Below are positions 58,286-64,000 of a DNA stretch of 64,000 nucleotides, one piece after another. Numbering within the stretch: position 1 is the stretch's first letter; each line of letters opens with the position of its first letter. Below the pieces are notes generated by a model. That model searched no databases and was not told where the DNA came from. It saw only the letters and a list, made by a program, of their open reading frames with translations. Source of the stretch: Clostridia bacterium (GTDB lineage: Bacteria > Bacillota > Clostridia > Christensenellales > Borkfalkiaceae); assembly GCA_900764105.1 (NCBI GenBank), contig CAAFMS010000007.1, forward strand, positions 1 to 64,000, in the 5' to 3' direction. The translations under genes were made by a program, and so were the position numbers.

Positions 58286-59499
58286 TGAAAACGGTCGTCG
58301 CGGGCGGAGGTCCCGCAGGTCTTATTTCAGCATATTTCAGGGCGAAAAGAGGCGAGGACGTCACGCTTATCGAAAAAAACGAGAAACTCGGAAAAAAACT
58401 TTATATCACGGGTAAAGGCAGATGCAACGTTACTAACGACTGCGACGAAGAGGAGTTTTTATCGAACGTGGTTTCCAACTCGAAGTTTCTGATGAGCGCG
58501 ATACACAGATTCCCCCCCGAAAAATTTATAAATTTTCTCGAAGAAAAAGTACGATTGAAAACCGAGAGGGGAAACAGGGTTTTCCCGCTTTCGGATAAGG
58601 CGAGCGACATTACGAAAACGCTCGAAAAATATGCGGCAGATGCAGGCGTAAAGATAAGACTTAACGAAAAAGTGCTTTCGATAAACGTTGAAAACGGCGA
58701 AGTTTGTTCGGTTTCGACCGACAAAAATACTTACCCTTGCGAAAATGCTATTATCAGTACCGGCGGTATGAGTTATCCTTTGACGGGTTCTACGGGCGAC
58801 GGCTATAATTTCGCTAAGAATCTCGGACATTCGATAATAAAACCCGTCGCAGCGTTGTCGGGGATAAACGTAAAAGGCGATTTCTATAAAAAATTACAAG
58901 GTATTTCGCTTAAAAACGTTAAAATTACCGTATATGACGGCGACAAAAAGATATACGAAGACTTCGGCGAAATGCTTTTTACTCATTTCGGGGTGTCGGG
59001 TCCCGTGATAATATCCGCTTCGAGTTATATAAACAGAAGAGATTTATCGAAAATAAAGTTTTCGCTCGATTTAAAACCTGCGATAACCGAAAAGCAACTC
59101 GACGACAGAATACTCAGAGATTTCGAGAAATTCAAAAACAAGTCTCTTAAAAACTCGCTCGAAGACCTATTGCTCAAAGGCTTGATACCCGTTATTTTAA
59201 ACGCCGCGAAAATCGACGGCGAGAAGAAAAACAACGAGTTGACGGCAATCGAAAGAAAAAGGCTCGTCGAAACTATAAAATCTTTTTATTTTTATCCTGC
59301 GTCGCTACGCGATATAAGCGAAGCGATTGTAACGGCGGGCGGAGTATCGGTAAAAGAAATAAACTCGAAAACAATGGAAAGCAAACTCGTCAAGGGACTG
59401 TATTTTGCAGGGGAAGTTCTGGATCTCGACGCTTTGACGGGCGGCTTTAACATAACTATCGCGGCTACGACCGCATACGCGGCGGGTAACGCGGAATAA
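58285..59499 (+). CDS. HI0933/YhiN-family FAD-dependent oxidoreductase, 404 aa
   Basis: I start at ATG 58285, overlapping the surE stop; the longer open frame begins within surE. The N-terminal dinucleotide site 'VVAGGGPAGLISAYFRAKRG' is followed by 'GKKLYITGKGRCNVTN', the family signature. 'STGGMSYPLTGSTGDGYNFA' and 'YFAGEVLDLDALTGGFNITI' near the C-terminus complete it. Members include BaiN-type flavoproteins; the physiological reaction of most is not known. In Clostridia this gene often precedes cmk, as here. Confidence 0.9.
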   Translation: MKTVVAGGGPAGLISAYFRAKRGEDVTLIEKNEKLGKKLYITGKGRCNVTNDCDEEEFLSNVVSNSKFLMSAIHRFPPEKFINFLEEKVRLKTERGNRVFPLSDKASDITKTLEKYAADAGVKIRLNEKVLSINVENGEVCSVSTDKNTYPCENAIISTGGMSYPLTGSTGDGYNFAKNLGHSIIKPVAALSGINVKGDFYKKLQGISLKNVKITVYDGDKKIYEDFGEMLFTHFGVSGPVIISASSYINRRDLSKIKFSLDLKPAITEKQLDDRILRDFEKFKNKSLKNSLEDLLLKGLIPVILNAAKIDGEKKNNELTAIERKRLVETIKSFYFYPASLRDISEAIVTAGGVSVKEINSKTMESKLVKGLYFAGEVLDLDALTGGFNITIAATTAYAAGNAE

Positions 59500-59548
59500 T
59501 AATGATAGCCGAGAAGATACTAATTATCGGCTGAAAACGGAGAACAAT

Positions 59549-60220
59549 ATGATAAACATTGCGCTTGACGGACCTGCGGGAAGCGGTAAAAGCACCGTAG
59601 CGAAAAAGGTTGCGAAAGAACTCGATATTCTGTACCTCGATACGGGAGCCATGTACAGGGCGTGCGCCCTGAAATGCCTTCTTTCGGGAGTTGACGTAAA
59701 GGACACGGACGGCGTAAAAAAGATTATGGACGACATCGACGTTAAAGTCGAGTATAAAGACGGTTCTCAGGTTACGCTTTTAGACGGAAAAGACGTTTCT
59801 TTCGATATAAGAAAACCCGAAATCTCGATGATGGCTTCGACGGTATCGGCTCATAGATTCGTCCGGGAAAAAATGGCTGAGATACAGAGAAATATCGCAA
59901 GTTCGATGGACTGCATTTTAGACGGCAGAGAAATAGGTTCTTACGTTCTGCCGAACGCTAATTTCAAATATTATATAACCGCAGACAGCAAGGTAAGGGC
60001 TGAAAGGCGTTATAAAGAATTACTCGAAAGGGGCGAAAAAGTCGATTTCGATAAATTACACGAAGAGATTATTCAAAGAGATTACAACGACAGTCACAGA
60101 GAATTCGCTCCGCTTAAAAGAGTTCCCGACGCAAAATTTATAGACACGGCCGATTTAACTGCGGACGAAGTAGTTGAGATAATAGTAAACGACGTAAGAA
60201 GAGGAAAGACGAATGTTTAA
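59549..60220 (+). CDS. cmk: Cytidylate kinase
   Basis: (d)CMP kinase, 223 aa, normal length. The P-loop GPAGSGKST is at residues 8-16, followed by 'LDTGAMYRACALKCL' (CMP binding), 'DGREIGSYVLPNANFKYYIT' and 'RDYNDSHREFAPLKRVPDA'. Usual enzymes have 'GRDIGT' where this has 'GREIGS', a conservative change. CGGAG precedes ATG 59549. It overlaps plsC by 8 bases. Confidence 0.95.
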   Translation: MINIALDGPAGSGKSTVAKKVAKELDILYLDTGAMYRACALKCLLSGVDVKDTDGVKKIMDDIDVKVEYKDGSQVTLLDGKDVSFDIRKPEISMMASTVSAHRFVREKMAEIQRNIASSMDCILDGREIGSYVLPNANFKYYITADSKVRAERRYKELLERGEKVDFDKLHEEIIQRDYNDSHREFAPLKRVPDAKFIDTADLTADEVVEIIVNDVRRGKTNV

Positions 60221-60824
60221 ACTGATTTACCTGTTTGTTCTGCCTTTTTACAAGTTGTTTTACAGACCAAAAATTTACGGAAAGGAAAACATTCCGAAAA
60301 GCGGCGGTTATATATTTGTATGCAATCATTTCGCAAAAATCGACGCTGTCGTTTTTGTCGCGCTGAATAAAGGTAAAATACACTTTATGGCGAAAAAAGA
60401 ATGGTTTAATTCTAAATTCAAAAACAAATTATTCAGATTTTTAGGCGGTATACCGGTAGACAGAGAAAAAGCCGATTTCACTTCGATAAAGGCTTGTCTT
60501 TCCGTTCTTAAAAGCGGCAAACCGTTAGTCGTTTTTCCCGAGGGGACGAGAAACAAGATAAACGACGAGTTGCAGGAAATACACGGCGGAGCAAACCTTC
60601 TCGCTTATAAAGCGGAAGTTCCTATCGTCCCCGTCGGTATGAACTCCAGATTTAAGAAATTCGGCAAAAACTATCTCGTAATAGGTAAGCCGTATTACCT
60701 CGAAAAAACCGAAAACAGATATACTTCGGAAACCTCTGAAAAAGCAGACGCTTTAATGAGGGAAAAACTCGTCGAATGTATTTCCGCTGCGCGGGAATAC
60801 GCGAAAAAAGGTAGCAAAAAGTGA
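60213..60824 (+). CDS. plsC: 1-acyl-sn-glycerol-3-phosphate acyltransferase PlsC, 203 aa
   Basis: Membrane-associated lysophosphatidic acid acyltransferase. The catalytic HxxxxD box is His39-Asp44 ('CNHFAKIDAV'), the second motif is 'GGIPVDREKAD', and the third 'FPEGTR' at 108-113. A hydrophobic N-terminal segment (about 2-17) can associate with the membrane. The length is at the short end for the family but complete. The gene overlaps cmk by 8 bases and ispH by 4 (GTGA), the order seen in many Clostridia. Confidence 0.93.
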   Translation: MFKLIYLFVLPFYKLFYRPKIYGKENIPKSGGYIFVCNHFAKIDAVVFVALNKGKIHFMAKKEWFNSKFKNKLFRFLGGIPVDREKADFTSIKACLSVLKSGKPLVVFPEGTRNKINDELQEIHGGANLLAYKAEVPIVPVGMNSRFKKFGKNYLVIGKPYYLEKTENRYTSETSEKADALMREKLVECISAAREYAKKGSKK

Positions 60825-62917
60825 AAGTAGTACTTGCTGAACACAGCGGTTTCTGCCCCGGAGTCAAAAGGGCGGTGGACACCGCGAAAAAAAATTACGG
60901 CGAAAACGTGTGTATTCTCGGCGAGATTATTCATAACGAAAGCGTGACGGACGAAATAAAGAAACTCGGAACGAAGATTGTAGATTGCGTGGACGAGGTC
61001 GATCGGGATATTGTTATAATACGCTCGCACGGCGTGGGGAAAGACGTTTACGAAGAACTAAACGAAAAAAAAGTAAAAATAGTAGACTGTACTTGTCCCT
61101 TCGTTGCAAAAATACACGACATAGTTGAAAAATATTACGAACTCGGATATAAAATCGTAATAACGGGCGAAAAAAACCACCCCGAGGTAATCGGCATAAA
61201 CGGTTGGTGCGGAAACGAAGCGATCGTTATCGACGAAAACTATCGCGAAATCGACCTCGGAGAGTCGGAAAAAGTGTGTCTTGTATCGCAAACAACCTAT
61301 TCCGTAGACAAATTTAAAAAAATTTTAGAGTTTTTTAATGAAAAAACATTTAAAACGCTTGAAGTTTTTAAAACAATTTGTTATACTACAATAGAGCGTC
61401 AAGAAGAGGCAGAAATATTGTCGAAAACCTGTGATGCAATGGTAGTAGTCGGTGGCAAACATAGTAGCAATACTAAGAAACTGATGAGAATTTGTCAAGG
61501 AAATTGCGAAAACGTATATTTCATTTCAAATCCTGATGAGCTCAATTATAAAAAATTTAAAAATTATAAAAAGGTAGGTATTGTTGCAGGGGCATCGACG
61601 CCCAACGAACAATCAATGGAGGTTTTCTTAAACATGTCAGAAAGTACAGAAGTAAAAAGTTCAAACACTATGGAAGAAGCGATGTCCGCTATGGGCGATA
61701 GCCAACCCAGATTCAGAGTCGGTCAGAAAGTTGTAGCGACCATTTCCGCAGCGACGGACGACGGTCTCGCTTTGTATATCAATAATACAAAGAAAGAGAT
61801 AATGCTCGCTAAAGACGAAATCGACTGCGAGAGTTATAATAAGGCAGATTATGCCGCTAAGGTTGGCGAAGATATCGAAGTTATGATAGTCGAACTTAAC
61901 CCCGTTAAATTGTCCGAAAAAGCAATTAAAGAACAGAAAGAAGAGGAGGAGTTCATCTCGAAAATCGAGGCGGGCGAAATCTTCACCGTTACTTGCACGG
62001 GTTCTAATAAAGGCGGTCTTACCGCGAAACTCGGTTCTTACGACGTATTCATTCCGTCTTCTCAGATCAGAATCGGTTTCGTTAAAGACCTCGATAAATT
62101 CGTAGGCAAACAGTTGAGACTTAAAGCCGAAAAGGTTGAAAATCAGGGCAGAAGAAAACAAATCGTAGGCTCGCAGAGAGTAATCCTCGAAGCGGAAAAG
62201 GCTGAAAGAGACGCCGCAAAGGCTAAGAAAGAAGAAGAGTTCTTCTCGTCTATCAACGAAGGAGACGTCGTTACGGGTACCGTTGTAAGATTTGCTGCGT
62301 TCGGCGCGTTCGTTGACGTAAACGGATTCGATTGTCTCGCTCATATCTCCGATTTGTCCTGGACTAACGCTAAAACTCCCGCCGACGTTCTTGAAATCGG
62401 CAAGCAATACGAATTTAAGGTATTGAAATGCGATAAAGAGACGAAGAAAGTTTCGCTCGGATATAAACAGCTTCAGCCGAAGCCGTGGCAACTTGCAGGC
62501 GACAAATACTCGATCGGCGAAACCGTAAAGGGTAAAGTTGTAAGAATAGTAAGTTTCGGCGCGTTCGTAGAAGTAGAAAAAGGAATCGACGGACTTGTTC
62601 ACGTTTCTCAGATTTCTCACGAATGGCTTGAGAACCCCACTTCGGTACTTAAAGTAGGCGACGAAGTAGAAGCGAAGATTATCGATATGGACGTCGAGAA
62701 AGAGAAGATGACTCTTTCTATTAAGGCGCTTACTCCCGCTCCGGAAGGCGTATCCAAGCCGAGAAGAGACCGTAAAGAAGACGGCGAAGCGGCAGAAGGC
62801 GAAGAAAAGCCGAGAAGAGCAAGAAGAGAAAAGGCTGTTGAAAACGACGATGAACCCAGAGAATGGAAAGAAGGCGGCGTAGACGGCATTTCCCTCGGAG
62901 ACCTCCTTAATAAATAA
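60821..62917 (+). CDS. ispH: IspH (HMBPP reductase) fused to a four-domain S1 RNA-binding protein, 698 aa
   Basis: The start is GTG 60821, overlapping the plsC stop (GTGA). Residues 1 to about 270 are IspH, the last enzyme of the non-mevalonate isoprenoid pathway: iron-sulfur cysteines Cys12 ('GFCPGVKRA'), Cys92 ('DCTCPFV') and Cys187 ('TICYTT'), and substrate-site 'TGEKNHPEV'. From residue 272 come four S1 domains (about 298-370, 385-460, 480-555, 565-640) and a basic/acidic tail ('KPRRDRKEDGE'). The third and fourth domains ('GTVVRFAAFGAFVDVNG', 'GKVVRIVSFGAFVEVEKG') are the most typical. Such IspH-S1 fusions are known in Clostridia. Signals for separate production of the S1 half lie inside the gene. 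Confidence 0.94.
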   Translation: MKVVLAEHSGFCPGVKRAVDTAKKNYGENVCILGEIIHNESVTDEIKKLGTKIVDCVDEVDRDIVIIRSHGVGKDVYEELNEKKVKIVDCTCPFVAKIHDIVEKYYELGYKIVITGEKNHPEVIGINGWCGNEAIVIDENYREIDLGESEKVCLVSQTTYSVDKFKKILEFFNEKTFKTLEVFKTICYTTIERQEEAEILSKTCDAMVVVGGKHSSNTKKLMRICQGNCENVYFISNPDELNYKKFKNYKKVGIVAGASTPNEQSMEVFLNMSESTEVKSSNTMEEAMSAMGDSQPRFRVGQKVVATISAATDDGLALYINNTKKEIMLAKDEIDCESYNKADYAAKVGEDIEVMIVELNPVKLSEKAIKEQKEEEEFISKIEAGEIFTVTCTGSNKGGLTAKLGSYDVFIPSSQIRIGFVKDLDKFVGKQLRLKAEKVENQGRRKQIVGSQRVILEAEKAERDAAKAKKEEEFFSSINEGDVVTGTVVRFAAFGAFVDVNGFDCLAHISDLSWTNAKTPADVLEIGKQYEFKVLKCDKETKKVSLGYKQLQPKPWQLAGDKYSIGETVKGKVVRIVSFGAFVEVEKGIDGLVHVSQISHEWLENPTSVLKVGDEVEAKIIDMDVEKEKMTLSIKALTPAPEGVSKPRRDRKEDGEAAEGEEKPRRARREKAVENDDEPREWKEGGVDGISLGDLLNK
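61359..61387 (+). promoter_or_regulatory. Candidate internal promoter within ispH
   Basis: TTGAAG (61359-61364) and TATACT (61382-61387) are 17 bases apart, and TG at 61379-61380 gives an extended -10 (TGTTATACT). It lies in a locally AT-rich stretch and about 240 bases before a GGAGG-ATG start for the S1 half. Transcription would begin near 61394. Confidence 0.55.
61618..61636 (+). promoter_or_regulatory. Internal ribosome site and start for a separate S1 protein
   Basis: GGAGG at 61618-61622 is followed, after 11 bases, by ATG 61634 in the IspH-S1 frame (Met272). The product would be a 427-aa four-domain S1 protein beginning 'MSESTEVKSSNTMEEAMSAM', which reads like the start of a stand-alone S1 protein. 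Confidence 0.55.
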
Positions 62918-62926
62918 CAAAAAATT

Positions 62927-62952
62927 AACCGCATCAAACGATGCGGTTTTTT
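62927..62952 (+). terminator. Intrinsic terminator of the metabolic operon
   Basis: The 9-bp stem AACCGCATC (62927-62935) / GATGCGGTT (62940-62948) with a 4-nt AAAC loop runs into TTTTTT. It is a strong rho-independent terminator 10 bases after the ispH-S1 stop codon. Confidence 0.92.
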
Positions 62953-62965
62953 ATATGCTTTTTAT

Positions 62966-62994
62966 TTGACAAGCGGAATTAGTTTTGATATAAT
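62966..62994 (+). promoter_or_regulatory. Consensus promoter of the TM1266-transporter unit
   Basis: TTGACA (62966-62971) and TATAAT (62989-62994) are perfect and 17 bases apart, with TG at 62986-62987 adding an extended -10. Transcription would start near 63001, leaving a leader of about 167 nt before ATG 63168. It is one of the strongest-looking promoters in the window. Confidence 0.88.
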
Positions 62995-63000
62995 ACAAGT

Positions 63001-63134
63001 ACTGAATCGATGAGTTTTCGGAGAGGAAGTCCATTAAAAATCTTTTGTCTTTCGCGAGCGAACTTCTCTTGCGACGGTCAAAACGGCTATATGTGACTTT
63101 TTTACGCATACTCATTTTCGGGTATGCGTTTTTT
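63001..63134 (+). ncRNA. Structured leader with terminator: candidate riboswitch or small RNA
   Basis: Between the promoter and the regulator gene lies a ~134-nt RNA with no credible open frame of its own. A 5' AGAGGAAGT-region (about 63022-63030) can pair, with a bulge, with AACTTCTCT (about 63061-63069), and TTCG/CGAA forms a small inner hairpin in between. It ends in an intrinsic terminator (63104-63134), which would stop transcription before the gene unless prevented. I compared it from memory with TPP, THF, T-box, fluoride, guanidine and c-di-GMP consensus cores and could not match any. Confidence 0.5.
63104..63134 (+). terminator. Leader terminator ahead of the TM1266-family gene
   Basis: ACGCATAC (63104-63111) pairs with GTATGCGT (63122-63129), and a T run ends at 63134. 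It lies inside the leader, about 33 bases before the start codon, the arrangement of transcriptional attenuators. Confidence 0.85.
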
Positions 63135-63167
63135 ATAAGAACAAGTAAATTTCGGAGGTCATTCAAT

Positions 63168-63419
63168 ATGAGAATTGCCGTAATAGGTATAGTTATCGAG
63201 AAAAACAGAAATTCCGCAGGCGCGGTGAACGCAGTTCTATCCGACTACGGGGATTACGTCGTCGGCAGAATGGGTGTTCCCGACAAGCAGGACGAAGTTT
63301 ACGTTATAAGCGTCATTGTTAAGGCGACGAACGAAATAATTTCGGCTATAACGGGTAAATTAGGTAAAATCGCGAACGTTATCGTAAAATCGGCGGTTAC
63401 TTCGTGTGAAATCAAGTAA
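63168..63419 (+). CDS. TM1266-family (iron-only hydrogenase system regulator-like) protein, 83 aa
   Basis: A small ferredoxin-fold/ACT-like protein that begins 'MRIAVIGIVIEKNRNSAGAV' and continues 'LSDYGDYVVGRMGVPDK' and 'VYVISVIVKATNEIISAITG', as in the TM1266 family often annotated as putative iron-only hydrogenase system regulator. ATG 63168 is set by GGAGG (63154-63158); an in-frame upstream codon at 63045 would read through the terminator hairpin. No hydrogenase-maturation gene is visible here; the next gene is a transporter lipoprotein. The ligand of the family is not known to me. Confidence 0.85.
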   Translation: MRIAVIGIVIEKNRNSAGAVNAVLSDYGDYVVGRMGVPDKQDEVYVISVIVKATNEIISAITGKLGKIANVIVKSAVTSCEIK

Positions 63420-63445
63420 ATATAAAAACAAAGGAGTGTTTTCAA

Positions 63446-64000
63446 ATGAAAAAATTACTATCAATCTTTTTGGCTGTCATTATGCTTTTCGTAGTCGCAT
63501 CTTGCAATAATAACGAATCGGCAAGTGATAAAACGTCAAACTCTGCAAGCGAAAGCGTAAGCGTTGAAAATTCGGAGAGCATTACGCTTCAGAACAAAAC
63601 GTTTAAAATCGGAGTCGTAGACGGCGCGCCGTCGCTCGTAGTCGCCAACCTTTGCGACGGGTTTAATTACTCCGACGATAAATACAATTATTCTACCGAA
63701 ATCGAAATAACGAACACGCCTCAGAACATTATCGCCGGTTTTGCAAATAAAACCTACGATATGGCTATCGTACCGCTTAACCTTGCGGCAACCGCGTATA
63801 ATAAAAATCTCGGCGTAAAACTCGCCACGGTAAATATTTTCGGCGTATTATATATGGTAGGAAGAGAAGAAATTACCGATTTAAACAAACTTAAAGGCGA
63901 GGTCGTATACAGCGTAGGCGCAGGCGGTACGCCCGAAATAGTTTTCAAGCATATTTTAACCGCTAACAATATTAAATTTGAAGACGGAATGCCTGATACG
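63446..64000 (+). CDS. ABC transporter substrate-binding lipoprotein (NMT1/SsuA-like), 5' part only
   Basis: The coding frame is open to the end of the window (185 codons). AAAGGAG lies ahead of ATG 63446. The signal peptide has lipobox 'VVASC' (Cys20), then a Ser/Asn/Glu-rich linker. From residue 52 'KTFKIGVVDGAPSLVVANLC' begins a type-2 periplasmic binding fold; 'KTYDMAIVPLNLAATAYNK' and 'LGVKLATVNIFGVLYMVGRE' resemble NMT1/SsuA-type proteins that bind nitrogen- or sulfur-containing small molecules or thiamine precursors. The 3' end and partner transporter genes lie outside the window. It shares the leader and promoter of the TM1266-family gene, 26 bases upstream. Confidence 0.85.
   Translation, partial: MKKLLSIFLAVIMLFVVASCNNNESASDKTSNSASESVSVENSESITLQNKTFKIGVVDGAPSLVVANLCDGFNYSDDKYNYSTEIEITNTPQNIIAGFANKTYDMAIVPLNLAATAYNKNLGVKLATVNIFGVLYMVGREEITDLNKLKGEVVYSVGAGGTPEIVFKHILTANNIKFEDGMPDT

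Noticed and set aside
61661..62920. A 419-residue open frame on the minus strand opposite the S1 domains.
   Set aside because: It is composition-driven and opposite a gene with four recognisable S1 domains; no promoter or ribosome site on that strand.
63018..63034. GAGGAAGTCC resembling the RNase P RNA core GAGGAAAGTCC.
   Set aside because: One A is missing, the transcript before the terminator is only ~134 nt, and the other conserved RNase P regions are absent.

Overview
The window looks like a chromosomal segment of an uncultured low-to-mid-GC (roughly low-40s %) anaerobic Firmicute, most likely a gut Clostridia (a Christensenellales/Borkfalkia-like or related lineage is my guess). The grounds are standard code, Shine-Dalgarno sites of GGAGG type, textbook sigma-70/sigma-A promoters (TTGACA-N17-TATAAT), gram-positive style lipoproteins, the clostridial order HI0933-cmk-plsC-ispH-S1, a sodium-pumping biotin decarboxylase operon and a TM1266-type regulator. 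Every gene I can support lies on the + strand. The lineage is inference; no 16S or tRNA gene is present.

Region 1 (1-26.3 kb) is an envelope protein and peptide-uptake block. An upstream terminator and a strong promoter (97-125) precede two very large beta-rich lipoproteins (1292 and 1701 aa), a small membrane protein, a GLUG/B-repeat lipoprotein, and a complete oligopeptide ABC transporter (oppA with a large insertion, oppB, oppC, oppD with a ~65-residue insertion, oppF). Eighteen bases after oppF comes a 2554-aa lactocepin-like subtilase that also carries a BspA-type leucine-rich-repeat array and a C-terminal membrane anchor. Together these suggest surface binding of host or diet protein, cleavage outside the cell and peptide import.

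Region 2 (26.3-36.1 kb) is one 3133-aa BspA-like LRR lipoprotein with its own perfect promoter and a structured leader holding competing hairpins. Region 3 (36.1-52.6 kb) is an aerotolerance (Bat)-type operon: a membrane protein with an InlB-like outer domain and a long acidic linker, a MoxR AAA+ ATPase, a DUF58 protein, and two membrane proteins with von Willebrand A domains. It is followed by two further giant lipoproteins (942 aa LRR, 1745 aa beta-repeat) and a tandem hairpin/terminator.

Region 4 (52.6-62.95 kb) is a tightly packed metabolic operon with a clear promoter and terminator. A CoA-type carboxyltransferase, OadG, a free biotin carrier, the OadB sodium pump and an OadA/5S-type carboxyltransferase are followed by surE, an HI0933-family flavoprotein, cmk, plsC and an IspH-S1 fusion. 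The presence of both 12S-like and 5S-like carboxyltransferases around one biotin carrier and one sodium pump is biochemically interesting. Inside ispH there is an extended -10 promoter and a GGAGG-ATG start that would make the S1 half separately.

Region 5 (62.95-64 kb) begins with another perfect promoter, a ~130-nt structured leader ending in an intrinsic terminator (candidate riboswitch or small RNA), a TM1266-family regulator, and the start of an ABC-transporter substrate-binding lipoprotein that runs off the window.

The most original material is in the non-coding leaders (26.5 kb, 61.4 kb, 63.0 kb), the protease-LRR fusion beside Opp, and the hybrid decarboxylase/transcarboxylase operon.
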